Part shown: piece by piece, positions 45,491-57,107 of the stretch
How the letters are laid out: every line of letters starts with the position of its first letter
How positions within the stretch are numbered: position 1 is the stretch's first letter
DNA from: Cephalopachus bancanus
Taxonomy: Eukaryota; Chordata; Mammalia; Primates; Tarsiidae
Reading direction: 5' to 3'
Length of the DNA: 64,000 nucleotides
Assembly: GCA_027257055.1 (NCBI GenBank)
Contig: JAPVLO010000205.1
Coordinates: 310,001 to 374,000 of the forward strand
Notes under the pieces: generated by a model
What the model saw: the letters and a program-made list of their open reading frames with translations, nothing else
The model's database searches: none
What the model was told of the DNA's origin: nothing
Program-made: the position numbers and the translations under genes

Positions 45491-46960
45491 GTTTGGAATC
45501 ATTTCTAGAACTGGGTAGAGGTTGGAAGAGTTTTGAGGTGCATGCTAGAAAAAGCAGTGAGGCTGAAAAGAAGAGGAAAACCTTAAAGACAGTCTTGATC
45601 TTCTTAGAGATTGCTATAAGTAATATTGATGAGTATGTTAGTAGAAATATAGACAATAAAGGCCGTTCTGATGAGGTCTTAGATGAAAGTGAGGAACATG
45701 TTATTGCAGACTTGAGGGAAATCCATCCCTGTTATGAAGTGGTGGAGAACTGGGCTGAACTGCATTTGCATCCTGGTGTTTTGTGAAAGATAGAATTCTC
45801 AGCGATGAAATAGGATATTGACAGAAAAAACCTCTAAGCACAGTGGTAACAGAGCAGCGTGACTTGGCTTGACTGCTTGTAGTAAAACACAAGAAGAAAG
45901 AAACAATTTAAGATGGAATTTATAATCAAAAGTGAAGTTGAACTTAATGATTTGGAAAATTCTGAGCCCTGCCATGTTGTAAAGAATGAAATGTTTGTTT
46001 GGGAGAGAACACTAAGGGTATGGCCAAATGACCCTTTGGCAAAGAGATTAGTGTGGATGTGCAGAAACCTGGTGCTGTTCATCAAGACAGTGGAAGAATG
46101 ACATTGAAGGCATTTCAGAAGCATTTGGAGATTATTGGGGGTGGTCATTCTCATCATAGGCCCAGAGTGCCAGGGCCTGGGAGACAGAACTATGTCAAAA
46201 GAGGGGCCTGAGTACCCACATGACCTGGGCATTTGATGCCCAATGCTGCATCAAGACTCTGCTCCCCACATTCTGGCACCAGCGCTTCTCAGCTGACCCA
46301 GGCATAGTTCCTGTGGGCCCAGGTGTGGTGTGGGCCACAGTGGCCACCCCTCAGAGGGCTCAGGGTGAATCTTGGCAGTGTTTAGGCAGTGCCATCTCCG
46401 CTGGTACACCAAGTGCATAAGCCGACTCCACTTAGATTTCAGAGGATGCTCCACAGAGTCTTGGGGCCCAGCAGAGAACTGCCAAGGGTTGGGGACACTG
46501 CTGAGAGTCTGCACTAGGGCAGTGCCTGGTGGAGCCGTGGGCGTGGGGCTGCCCTAGAGATCAGAACAGAAGAACCATGGTGTGCAGCTCTAGCCTGGGA
46601 CAACTTAAACACCCAGCTTCAGTTTGTGAGTGCTCACAGGTGGGCTGTGCCCAGCAAAGCCATGGGGGTGGACCTGCCTAGAGTCTTTGGGGCCAGCTCC
46701 AACCCCAGTGTTCTGAAGATGGGACATCAGGTCAAAAGTTATTCTCAAGCCTTAAGGTTGCGTGTTACTTGCCCTGTCAGATTTTGGACTCACTTAGAAC
46801 CCTTATGCCGCCTTTTCTATTTCTCCCTTCTGGAATGGGGATGTCTGTTCTATGCCTTTCTCACCATTGTATTGTAGAAGCATGTAACTTGTTTGCTTTC
46901 TGGAGAAAATTTGGAGGAAAGAATAAGAAAAACTTGCTCCTCTTCTCAAAATGAATAAAA
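45491..46960 (+). repeat. MaLR internal sequence (ERVL-related, non-functional)
   Basis: Directly follows the LTR and shows the MST/THE internal phrase order, e.g. gatttggaaaattctgagcc near 45950 and tctcccttctggaatgggga near 46820. MaLR internal regions have degraded coding capacity; the ORFs of 60-132 codons on either strand here are not credible genes. Confidence 0.7.
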
Positions 46961-47042
46961 CGTTGTCCACAATGAGTAAAACGTCTGTTATATCACAGTA
47001 CAGTAGTAAAAAAAAAATCCAGTTGGATAAAAAAGTCAACTC

Positions 47043-47170
47043 AGACTGGGCACAGTGGCTCACACCTGTTATCCCAGGACTTTGAAAGGCTGAGGCAGGA
47101 GGATTGCTTGAGTCGAGGAGTTCAAGACCAACCTGGGCAAAGAGAGAGACCCTGACTCAAACAAACAAAA
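47043..47170 (+). repeat. Alu left-monomer SINE (sense), intron 18
   Basis: About 128 bases, gactgggcacagtggctcac to gagaccctgactcaa with (CAAA)n tail: a free left monomer, older than the dimers. Confidence 0.85.
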
Positions 47171-47172
47171 GT

Positions 47173-48062
47173 CAACTCAGAGTCCACCTAATTCCAGAGG
47201 CCTTTCCCAATGACGTTTATCTTTGAATAAAAGGAGTTAATTAAGATCTCGCAAGCTGTATCTCTACTGTGTTCATAGGTCTCTGGCTTCATATCTCATT
47301 GTACTGCAGGGGAGACTTTCATCAGCATACCTTACCTACTAGTCCCAGGATTTATTGGCAATTGATGTCTTAGTTTCAACTTTATATCTTCTATGCCAGC
47401 CACATTAGGGGCTGGTTAAATGTTTGTTGAATAAATACATGAGTGAATAAGTAAACAATACAGCGAGACGTGTTACTTTAAAATCATGTATAAAGCACCA
47501 TAGGATGACAGGACGGAAATATTTAAAAATTGACTACTGTCCATTTTGCTATAACCTTTGCTCTCACACATGCCTTGGAATAGTGAAAGTAGCCCGATCT
47601 CAGTCTTTCTTAAGCTTGACGATACTGGGGTAAGAGGTAAGAGAGAATATCCTTTGACCTACCTCTCCTCAGACTTCTTAAGTGACACCTGGCATTTAAC
47701 AGGAGACCTCTTGTTCTGTAATTTCAAAAGCTTAAATAAAGGCAATGCCAGTTTGAATGAGTTTCAGTATTGGCAAACATTTTATAAATCCTTTTCTAAA
47801 CAGAAACTCATAGTCACTGGGTAAAGGAAATGATGGCCCAAGGAAGAGAGCAGCAAAGCAGGCAGGGAGCCCACAGCCGTGCAGTCAGCTTCCTAAGCCT
47901 CTCATACTAGTCAGGCTTTCACCCTTTCTAGAACATCAGTGCAGAGAGAGATAGCTGTTCTGAACCGAACCTAACCTGGTGGCCATCAGAGCAGCCATGC
48001 ATTTGACATTTGTTTTAGACATGATTATTGTCCTTTTAAAATCAAAATTATTTTTTCTTTAG
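47173..48062. other. Intron 18, 3' end
   Basis: 47200-47460 resembles L2 (tttgttgaataaatacatgag). The rest, including an 88-codon ORF at 47558-47824, is unrecognised. Confidence 0.45.
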
Positions 48063-48129
48063 GAATTTACAAACACTTCTGGATACTGAATGCGATGACT
48101 TCAGAGAAGTATTTTACATCCATTTTAAT
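48063..48129 (+). CDS. HERC5: HERC5 exon 19
   Basis: Acceptor ttttctttag, donor gtgagt. In the ancestral frame it encodes NLQTLLDTECDDFREVFYIH and ends FN. It lies after the exon 18 frameshift, so it would not be translated in this frame from the present sequence. Confidence 0.92.
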
Positions 48130-48180
48130 GTGAGTAACAATAAATCCAGAGAGCAGATTAACTTTGATTAACCCTTTATG

Positions 48181-48742
48181 TACAAGGGTCACCTCAAAAC
48201 ACCAGAATTTATTTATGAAAAATGGTGTATTCTTACATGTTGAAACTTCAGTCACCTTCAAAGTATTCCCTATTGGATGCAATACCTAACCAAGACACTT
48301 TTTGAAAAACCATTGCTGAAAACAGTTTTTTAACTCTTCAATTTGAATATCTTTGAGCACTTCTGCCATTTTTTTGTTTCACCTCTTCCACATTGGCAAA
48401 ACATTTTCTTTTGAGGAGTTTTCTCATCTGGGAAACAAAAGAAAAGTCACTCACAGGGTGGATAGGGAGGGTGGGGCACAGGGCTCATGCTGTTTTTGGT
48501 CTGAAACTGCTGAACACTCAGCATGGTGTGGGCAGGTGCGTTGTCATGGTGGAAGAGCCAGTCACCTGTTTGCCACAACTTGGGACATTTCTTTCACAGA
48601 TCGTGATGCACAACAATGGTAGCTGGTACACTGATGCCAGCGGGTTCCTAGAACACTTACCTAACTGAAGATGCCTGTATTACAAGGAGCCTGCCCTTTA
48701 AAAGATAATTCCATTTTTTTTTTGTGGTCCGTCTCATATGTA
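48181..48742 (-). mobile_element. Internally deleted mariner, intron 19
   Basis: The minus strand near 48528-48548 encodes HDNAPAH, the second catalytic-aspartate motif of mariner transposases, followed by TMLSVQQF. Continuation to the C-terminus is broken by small deletions, and most of the N-terminal half is missing. The left end begins at a TA (48181). The right end near 48742 is less clear. It starts 51 bases after exon 19. Confidence 0.8.
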
Positions 48743-48799
48743 AATTAAAAAGGCACCTTGAGAAAAAAAAATGTGAATTAAGTTACTAAAAAATATTTT

Positions 48800-49310
48800 T
48801 TTCTACATTGTGATCTGGGTGCATCAATTAGGTTTTACCACGTAAACAACCAACACTAAAACTTAGTGGCATCAAGCAACAAACAGTAGTTCTGGGCTGG
48901 GCCAACTTGGTTGGGCTGGATGGTCTGCAGTGGCATCACTCACATACCTGGTCCCTGGCAGGCTCGTTGGTTTAGAGGGTGTCAGCTGAAACAGCTTGTC
49001 TGTGTTCCCACCTGGTTCTTATTCTCCATTTGGCTAGCTGAGGCTCCTAAGACTGCAGTCTTGGATGGTGGTCTTGGGATTACAAGGACTAGAAAGAGAC
49101 AGCAAGTCCAACACACAGGCTTCTGCTTCTGTGAGATCCAAGCACTTCACATGGCCATGGCCAGGTTCAAGGACTGAGACCGATGCCCCTCTTGATTGGA
49201 GATATTGCAGAATTACAAGACAAGAGGCGAGAAAACCAAAATGGGAGGAATTCGTGGCCACTTTTGCAAATCTATCACCTTGGGTCTACACCATATAAAG
49301 TGAATACTAA
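48800..49310 (+). repeat. Ancient dispersed repeat, intron 19
   Basis: ccaacactaaaacttagtgg, gggctggatggtctgcagtgg and related phrases are those of a common mammalian repeat whose family I cannot name reliably. Confidence 0.5.
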
Positions 49311-49564
49311 GGTGTGGCAGTTGTCCAATTAAATTGTTTACTATGATTAGTTAGATAACTCACGTTTTGAAAAAAATTTCTTTTTTTATTTTGCATGATA
49401 GGGTAATAATTTTTGGTTTGTACATTTCTTGCTGGTTCTTATGGTAAGGGTAGACATTTGTACAGATTCTTTAGGAAAAGAAATACACCCCAGAGTGCTT
49501 CTGTTGATGATAGATTGTTTGGAATTATGTTGGAGATGTCACCTGAGCTCATTTGTGGTTACAG

Positions 49565-49635
49565 GCTCACTGGGACAGAAGTGATGTAGACTTGGTCCCT
49601 AATGGAAATGACATCATTGTTGACCAGACCAACAA
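49565..49635 (+). CDS. HERC5: HERC5 exon 20
   Basis: Acceptor gtggttacag, donor gtaggt. Ancestral-frame product AHWDRSDVDLVPNGNDIIVD then QTN. Starts in phase 0. Confidence 0.92.
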
Positions 49636-49837
49636 GTAGGTACTATGAAGTGAAATATTAGGTTTGTGGATATACCATATTCACTGGGTTCTAAAAATTC
49701 CTTTTAGTTCTTATAACTTTTCATTCCCTTTAATTATTTTTAAATAAGTCAGAAAACTTGGTGTGTGCCGTATGTGTATAAACATAACCATTATGGGGCT
49801 TATATTGGAATGGAAATGACTTTCTCAGAGAGCTTTT

Positions 49838-50125
49838 CCTCATGCCTATAATCCCAGTGCTTTGGGAGACCAAGGTAGGAGGATCCCTTGAGGCCAGGTG
49901 TTTGAGACCAGCCTGGGCAATAATAGTTAGACCCCATCTCTTAAAATGAATTAATTAAAAATTTTAAAAGTGAACCAGGAATGGTGGCACATGCCTGTAG
50001 TCTCAGCTACTCAGGAAGCTGAGATGGGCAGATCACTTAAGCCCTGGAGTTGGAGGCTACAGTGAGCTATGGTCACACCATTGTACTCCAGCCTGGTGGA
50101 CAGAGCCAGACCCTATCTCAAAAGA
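49838..50125 (+). repeat. Alu SINE (sense), intron 20
   Basis: Old-type copy lacking the first ~15 bases. Confidence 0.9.
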
Positions 50126-50859
50126 AAAATAAAGCTTAAGAGATAAAAGCAAGCTTTTAAAACAAAGACCCTGCAGTGTTTGCGACAGCTTCTTTTTCTT
50201 GGTGGATCCTGAACTCCAGAGTCTGTTCCTCAGCATCAAGAGACTGCCGCACTGTGTGCTGCTTGTCAGTCCTTTCTGCTCCACTTCTGCTTCTCCCATG
50301 CCTAGCTGAAAGGCTTGGTAGGTGCTTCACAGGGAAGACCCCTGAGGACCAGGCTGCCTTCTCTGTCTCTCCCTGGTCCCAGAGCCTCAGCCTCTTAAGT
50401 CCTAGTTACTTGGCTAGCAGAAACTTTGCTGAAACTTCTTTTGGCTTCTCTGACTCTTAGCAACTATTTTTGCCTTTCTCCTTTCCCTTCATCAAGAATT
50501 GGCAAATATCCAAAGAGAAAACAGCCAAGTGCTGGGCTCCCCTCTCTCTGCAGTGCTGGCCTTTTGAGTCTTGCCCAGACTTGGAAACCTTGAGCCTGGT
50601 GTGTTTTTGTATCTTACCTGCCTCTTCTGGTTCTTCTCAGTGGGAGTGGTTCTTCATCAGCCATAAGCAACTTCACCCTAACTAGAAGTAGAAATCCTTC
50701 CTTGGTGCTCTTGGTGTTCAACCACCAATAATATTAGTTGCTCATAATTCATTAGACTGTAAAATAAGGCATGAAATGTATCTCATCTCCCAAGCCCATT
50801 CCCCAGCAACTGATACCATTATGTGGTTGTGGCTCAGGTTTTATTATTCCAAACTTTGC
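50126..50859. other. Intron 20 middle
   Basis: GC-richer stretch without recognised repeat; the 94- and 71-codon ORFs lack recognisable domains. Confidence 0.4.
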
Positions 50860-51060
50860 TGTTCTGAGTGTTGGTTCTCTTAACTGGGTGACCTTAAACA
50901 GTTTAATCACTTCACTTCACCATAGCTCTTATTTCTTTACTAAAATGTTTACAGTATAAGAATTTGCCTCAGAGTGTTGTGATGAATGAAGATCAGATGA
51001 TCTGTAAATAGTAACTATAACAGTCCATGGCACATGGTAAGCACTCAGTAACTGTTAGGC
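50860..51060 (+). repeat. MIR, intron 20
   Basis: aactgggtgaccttaaacag ... ccatggcacatggtaagcac in MIR order; ends 86 bases before exon 21. Confidence 0.8.
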
Positions 51061-51145
51061 ATTCTGGCTTTTATGTTTACCCTCTAACCATTTTTTTTTT
51101 TCAGGATATTGCAGTAAACAAAAACATTTTTTTGTTTTATTAAAG

Positions 51146-51329
51146 GAGAGACTATATTTCCAAGTATGTCGATTACATATTTAACATCTCTGTAAAGGCG
51201 GTTTATGAAGAATTTCAGAGAGGATTTTATAAAGTGTGTAACAAGGATATTATTGAATTATTCAATCCTGAAGAACTGAAGGACGTGATGGTTGGAAATA
51301 CAGATTATGACTGGGAAACTTTTGAACAG
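51146..51329 (+). CDS. HERC5: HERC5 exon 21
   Basis: Acceptor ttttattaaag, donor gtacat. It encodes [20 protein letters not shown], then [10 protein letters not shown] and a GNTDYDW near the end, the hinge region of the HECT domain. Confidence 0.94.
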
Positions 51330-51406
51330 GTACATCATTACGTACAAATTTATTAAATTCAATTTTCCTTCCTGTTTCCTGAATAATTTTTTTTCTTTTT
51401 CTCTAG

Positions 51407-51509
51407 AATGCACAGTATGGACAAGAATATTGTAGTTCACATCCCACCATAGTGATGTTTTGGAAGGCTTTCCTCAAATTGACTCTGGCAGAAAAGAAAA
51501 AATTCCTTG
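51407..51509 (+). CDS. HERC5: HERC5 exon 22
   Basis: Acceptor tttttctctag, donor gtaagt. It encodes [20 protein letters not shown] and then [14 protein letters not shown], the conserved SHPTIxxFW motif of HECT domains. Confidence 0.94.
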
Positions 51510-51548
51510 GTAAGTATATATCATGGAATAAATTAGTCATCTTATGTC

Positions 51549-51842
51549 TTTTTTTTTTTTCTTCGAATTGGAGTCTCACTTTGTCACCCAGACTGGAGTG
51601 CAGTGGCTGCTCCCGGCCATTGCAGCCTCGCCTGCTGGGCTCCAGTGATCCTTCCACCTCAGCCTTCTGAGTAGCTGGAACTACAGGCGTGTGCTACCAC
51701 ACCCAGCTCATTTTTGATTTATTGTAGAGATGAGGTCTCGCCAAGTTGCCCAGGCAGGTCTCGAACCCGCGGGCTCAGGCAATCCACTCACCTCAGCCTC
51801 CCAAAGGCGCGGGATTACAGGCTGAGCCACCGAGCCCGGCTT
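51549..51842 (-). repeat. Alu SINE (antisense), intron 22
   Basis: Lineage-specific; the sequence tcatcttatgtctttttaat versus gtcatcttatgtctttttt flanks it (51537 and 51841), a clear target duplication. Confidence 0.95.
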
Positions 51843-52069
51843 CATCTTATGTCTTTTTAATGGAATAAAAATTGTCTTTGTGATAGATACTATTGCAACA
51901 GATCAGAGTTAGTGTTAGAGCCACTCCTGGTCCACCGAATGTCCTCTGTCCCAGCATCAAGAAACAGAGGTTAATTAACTAAAGGGGATCTTTTCCTGGT
52001 GATTTCATTGCTTCTTGTTGCTTTTAAAATTTTATTTTCTTCCTCCAAGCTAGATATTGAGCCTTCTTT

Positions 52070-53885
52070 CCTTTCTTTACAAAATTTAAAAATTTTTACT
52101 CTTGAGGATTACATGTGTGGTTTATTGCATGGGTCTATTGTGTAGTGGTGTGTATGGACTTCTACTGAGCCCATCCTCCAGATGGTGGCATGGTACCCAG
52201 TGGGTGGTTTTTCAACACTTACTCCCCTCCCTGCCCCCTCTCCTTTAAGAGTCCCCAGGGTCTGTTTCTCCCGTCTTTATGTCCGTGGATTCCCAGTGTT
52301 TAGCTCCTACTTATAAGTGAGAGCATGCGGTATTTGGTTTTATATTTCTGTGTTCAGTTAGAATAATGCTTCCAACTGCTTTCATGTTACTACAGAGGGC
52401 ATGGTTTTATTCTTCTTTTTGGCTGCATAGTATTCCATGGTGTATATGTAATATATTTTCCTTATTCAGTCCACTGTTGGTAGGCACCTAGACCTAGGTT
52501 GGTTCCATGGTTTTGTTATTGTAATTAGTGCTGCAGTTAATATCTGAGTGTAGGTGTCTTTTTGGTAGAACGATTTATGTTACTTTGGCTATATACCCAA
52601 TAGTGGTATTGCTGTGTTGAATGTTAAATCTATTTTTACTTCTTTGAGAAATCTCCAAACTGCTTTTCACAGGGGTTGATTACATTCATGCCAACCATGT
52701 ACAAATATTCCCTTTCCTCCACAGCCTCTCCAACATCTGTTGTTTTTTGACTTATTAATAATAGCTACTCTGGCTCTTGTGAGATGTAGTTATGATTTCC
52801 GTTTCTCTGATGATTAGTGATGTTGAGCCTTTTTTCATATGTTTATTGACTGCTTGTGTATCTTCTTTTGAGAAGTATCTGTTCCTATTCTTTGCCCACT
52901 TTTTAATACGATTATTTAATTTTTTTTCTATTGACTCATTCAAATTTCTTACGGATTCTGGATATTAGGCTATTGTCAGATGGCAGAGTTAGTAAATATC
53001 TTCTCCCATTCTGTAGGATGTCTGTTTACTCTGTTGATTTATAAGAGATGAGACAGCCTTGGAATTAGGCACCTCCTGAGTGTAATGGTTGATGATTCTT
53101 TTGCTGTACAGAGCTGTCTAGTTTACTTAGGTTCTACTTATCAATTTTGGTTGTTTTTTTGTTTGTTTGGTTGGTTGGGTTTTTTTTTTGAGTTGGAGTC
53201 TTACTTTGTCGCCCAAACTGGAGTGCAGTAGCACGCTCCCGGCCACCACAGCCTTGACCTGCTGGGATCCGGCGATCCTTCCGCCTCAGCCTTCCAAGTA
53301 GCTGGAACTACAGGCATGTGCTACCACGCTCGGCTAATTTTTTTTTTTTTTTTTTATTGTAGAGATGAGGTCTTGCCAAGTTGTCCAGGTGGGTCTTGAA
53401 CCCGCGGGCTCAGGCAGTTCACTCACCTTGGCCTCCCAAAGCGCGGGATTGCAGGCTGAGCCACTGAGCCCGGCTCAATTTTGGTTTTTATTGCATTTGC
53501 TTTTGATGTCTTGGTCATAAATTTGTTGGGTAGGCCAGTGTTCAGAAGAGTGTTCCTAGGTTTTCTTCTAGAATTTTTGTAGTTTGAGGTCTCACATTAA
53601 TTTGTGTATGGTGAGAAGGAGTTCAGTTCCTTCTTCTGCATATGACCAGGCAGTTTTCCTGGCACCACTTATTGAATAGGGTGTCCTTTCCCCAGTGTTG
53701 CTGTTGTTTGGCTTTTTCAAAGATCAGTTGGTTGTAGGTCCGCAGCTTTATTTCTGGGATCTCTGTTCTGTTCCATTGGTCTTTGGGCCTGTTTTTAAAC
53801 CATTTTGTAGTAAAGTTTGAAGTTCAGAAATGTGATGTCTCTAACTTTGTTCTTTTTGCTTAGGATTGCTTTGGTTCTTAATATC
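52070..53885 (-). mobile_element. Antisense L1 3' half, intron 22
   Basis: The + strand reads gagagcatgcggtatttggt, ggctgcatagtattccatgg, gctgcagttaatatctgag, the reverse of the L1 3' UTR and ORF2 end. It is interrupted by the Alu at 53179. No intact frame. Confidence 0.85.
53179..53476 (-). repeat. Alu SINE (antisense) inside L1
   Basis: Lineage-specific; 'tcaattttggtt' flanks both ends (53141 and 53475), the target duplication. The middle has an expanded T run (53340-53356). Confidence 0.95.
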
Positions 53886-54557
53886 GAGCCTTGTTTCCAT
53901 AGTCTCTATCATCATTCATTTATCCAGCCCTTGTGAGATTAACCAAGATATTTTATTTGACTAATTTTTACTATTGCTATATTATTATTATTACCATATT
54001 TGCTGTTACTATACTGTTTCACAGCCATTGTATCTCTAAGTCTGTTTTACCTCACCTTCCAGATTTTCCTAAGTTTTGTGCTTACCTGATGGCTTTCCTG
54101 AGACTGGCTTAATTACTTTCATTTTCTTATACTTTTACTTATTTATTTTAAAGAAACAGTTATCTTTCTACTCTTCTTTTTGTAGATAACAGTATGTTAA
54201 AAGATACGCAGACTCGATGGAAGCCCAACCTACCTTTCTGGCTTTAACTCCTAGAGGAAATCTTTGACCTACCCAGACAGTTCCATTGTCTGAACACTCC
54301 TAAATCCATGTACCTCTCCACCTCCAGGCTTTTCCAAAGGTTCCTTCTCTTCCAAAAGTACACCTGGAACCTCCTCTGCCTCCTTGTTGTCTTTCTAAAC
54401 CTTTCCATCCTTAAAGGCCAGGCATAATTCAGAACTCTTGGGAGTCCCCTTCGTCATCCCAGCTTGGGTCTCCCTGCTAAAGCCCAGTGTTTACACTCAG
54501 GAGGCGCCTAATTTCGGGATGACTTCACGGACTATCTCATCCCTTAAACATTTTTTC
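53886..54557. other. Intron 22, unique part
   Basis: AT-rich then C/T-rich; 54380-54500 resembles L2 (ttaaaggccaggcataattc, ggagtccccttcgtcatccc). Nothing else. Confidence 0.4.
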
Positions 54558-54858
54558 TTGCCAGTTGTGGTGGCTCACACCTGTAGTCTCAGCACTTTGG
54601 GAGGCAGAGACAAGAGGATTGCCTGAGTCCAGTGGTTCGAGACCAGCTTGGGCAACTTGGCGAGACCTTGTCCTCTACAATAAATCAGAAAATTAGCTGG
54701 GCATGGTGGCATGTGCCTGTAGTTCCAACTACTTGGGAGGCTGAGGTGGAAGGATCACCTGAGCTGAGTGGGCCAGGGCTGTGGTAGCTGTGAACATGCC
54801 ACTGCACTCCAGCTTAGGCAACAAAGTGAGACTCCTACTAAAAAAAAAAAAAAAAAAA
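54558..54858 (+). repeat. Alu SINE (sense), intron 22
   Basis: Intermediate-age copy with A19 tail, ending 230 bases before the last exon. Confidence 0.93.
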
Positions 54859-55088
54859 TCTTCTCTTGCTGTATACCCTTTTGGTCACAAGAATCTAATA
54901 TTCCCAGACTCTAAGCTGCTTGAGGCAGTGACTATGTGTCAGACTTTGTCCTAATATGATCCCCAGTACACTAATGTAGGACCCTCACATGGGCCCACAA
55001 TAAAGCTTTTTGAATAAACTGATTGTCTCTCTTTAGACATTTTTGTTTCTCTGTGAAACACATCACCCCATTTTATTATTCTTTTCAG

Positions 55089-55294
55089 TGTTTCTTACAG
55101 GAACTGACAGATTACAAATAAAAGAATTAAAGAGTATGAAAATAACATTTTGCTGCCCTGCATATTTGAATGAAAGAGACCCCATGAGAGCACAGACATG
55201 TCTTAGTGTCCTCTTTCTCCCTAAATACTCAACAATGGAAAGAATGGAAGAAGCACTTCAAGTAGCCATCAACAACAACAGAGGCTTTGGCTGA
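55089..55294 (+). CDS. HERC5: HERC5 exon 23 (HECT C-lobe, catalytic cysteine)
   Basis: Acceptor attcttttcag; stop TGA at 55292-55294. It encodes FLTGTDRLQIKELKSMKI, then AQTCLSVLFLPKYS and the C-terminal NNNRGFG. TGT at 55199-55201 is the thioester cysteine equivalent to human Cys994. It is perfectly preserved although it lies downstream of the exon 18 frameshift. Confidence 0.95.
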
Positions 55295-55385
55295 CCCTGC
55301 ATCATATTCTTTACCTCTTTTTGGAAACATTTTCAAAAATAAAGTTAATAACTTAAAAATTAACATAAAAGTTTTGTTCACTATT
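55295..55385 (+). terminator. HERC5: HERC5 3' UTR and polyadenylation signal
   Basis: A canonical AATAAA at 55338-55343 lies 44 bases after the stop codon. The TG/T-rich gttttgttcact just downstream fits a cleavage element. The exact cleavage site is inferred. Confidence 0.75.
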
Positions 55386-55545
55386 CAGTATGTTTACCTA
55401 CTGTTTTGAAATAACTGTCATTTTATTTAAGATGTGTTAATTATGATATAGATTAGGCTGTGTCTCTGACACAAATATTTGCATGACTTGTCCTGAAGGG
55501 GAGACTCTTTAACTTAGAAGCATTTTTTTTAAGGACTTTTAATTG

Positions 55546-55814
<269 letters not shown>

Positions 55815-55888
55815 GTAATTGTTTAATGTCTAGTTTCCCCTTTAGGTACAGATCCCCATTTGGTGGGAGTGGCATTGTGCCCCCCCCC

Positions 55889-56171
55889 ACTTTTTAAGTC
55901 GGAGTCTCTGTCGCCCAGGCTGGAGTGCAGTGGCATGCTCACGGCCACCCCAGCGTAGACCTGCTGGCCTCAGCAAGCCTTCCGCCTCAGCCTTCCAAGT
56001 AGCTGGAAATACAGGAGTGCAATACCACGCCCAGTTAACTTTTTGATTTATTGTAGAGACGAGGTCTCACCATGTTGTCCGGGTTGGTCTCGAACCCACG
56101 GGCTCAGGCAGTCCTCTTGTCCCAGCCTCCCAAAATGCTGGGATTACAGGCTTGAGTCACCTTGCCTGGAC
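55889..56171 (-). repeat. Alu SINE (antisense), downstream of HERC5
   Basis: Inverted partner of the previous Alu, 75 bases apart; preceded by a C10 run. Confidence 0.92.
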
Positions 56172-56379
56172 TGTGCCCCATTTTTAAAAACCACACTTTT
56201 CCCAATCTCCCTTATGGTAGAGGTAGGTAGCAATGGTATGTGAAAGTCATTGGGAGCAGAAACTTTTGAAAGAGAACCTTTTCAACTGGCTGGAACGTTT
56301 TAGCTTCTTTTTTCTTCACATAGAACGATATTAGCTGCTGTTGCCCTGACTCCACATAAGCAGTCTCGCAGTCTGCCAC

Positions 56380-56580
56380 AGGAGGACATAAAATCCTCCT
56401 CTTCAGAGGACACAGCAATAAGGCATCAGTTAGAACTAGATGCTGGACCTGCCGGTGTCCTGATCTTGGGCTTCACAGCTTCTAGACCATGAGAAATAAC
56501 TTTCTGTTCATTATCCATTACCCAGTCTCAGGTTTCTATTTAAGCAGAACAAGTGAACTAAGACTTGAGTCCTATTCGCA
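56380..56580 (+). repeat. MaLR-type LTR fragment
   Basis: ctgatcttgggcttcacagc, gaccatgagaaataactttc, aacaagtgaactaagactt follow the MLT1/MST 3' end order. Confidence 0.65.
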
Positions 56581-56599
56581 ATACATAAAGTATGTAAAA

Positions 56600-56860
56600 T
56601 ACCCAATCCTAGAAGATGCAAGCTATAGTGACAGAAAGATCAGTATTTGCCTGGGGACTGAGTAGGAGTGGGGAGGGGCAGGAGAAAGGATCACAAAGAG
56701 ACAAGGAGATTTTGTGGGGGTGCTGGCTCTGGTCATCTCAGTGGTGCAAGTAGTTTTAACGGGTAGACATAAGGCCTCAAACTTGTCAGATTATACCCTT
56801 TAAGTGTGTGCAACTTATTATATGACTCATATTTCAACACTTTTTAAAATTTCAAAGAAC
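56600..56860 (+). repeat. Probable old L1 3' end
   Basis: agatcagtatttgcctgggg, gattatacccttttaagtgt-type phrases (slightly diverged) and tatgactcatatttcaaca match old L1 3' ends. Confidence 0.55.
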
Positions 56861-57107
56861 AGTCACCTTATTTGCTGGTTGGGGTATTGTACCCATCCCG
56901 TGGCTGGAGAAGGGTGACATGGTTGACAGCCTCTAAAACTGCATCCAGTGGGGAAGGGGTAGTTCCTTAAAGGAAAGTTCAGCCGCTGTTCTGAAGAAAT
57001 AGGTGGGTACAAGTAGCAATTTCTGATGTGCTTTGGGAAGGCTGTAAAAGGTACACCTTTTACAACTTGTTGAGTACCTAAATGAGCTTGTGCTTCATTT
57101 GACTTTT

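Larger units (their letters stand above)
1586..55385 (+). pseudogene. HERC5: HERC5 gene (exons 2-23), with a frameshift in exon 18
   Basis: In other primates HERC5 is the interferon-induced, polysome-associated E3 ligase that conjugates ISG15 to newly made proteins, including viral ones. Twenty-two exons here translate, in order, to a protein aligning over its whole length with primate HERC5: RCC1-like propeller blades with GQLG-type repeats (exons 2-8), linker (9-15) and HECT domain (16-23) ending in NNNRGFG. The exons sum to 2806 bases, about 934 codons, matching human HERC5 (1024 residues) minus its exon 1, which lies outside the window. Introns show this is not a processed copy. A single missing base in exon 18 shifts the frame and gives a stop at 41731-41733, removing the rest of the HECT domain. 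I call it a probable pseudogene or null allele; an assembly error is the main alternative. The interferon-responsive promoter is not in the window. Confidence 0.85.

Noticed and set aside
45834..46232. 132-codon minus-strand ORF
   Set aside because: Lies in MaLR internal sequence and in the opposite orientation to the element; no recognisable protein.
1586..55294. HERC5 as a processed or duplicated pseudogene copy
   Set aside because: Full intron-exon structure with good splice sites and conserved residues shows it is the genuine locus.
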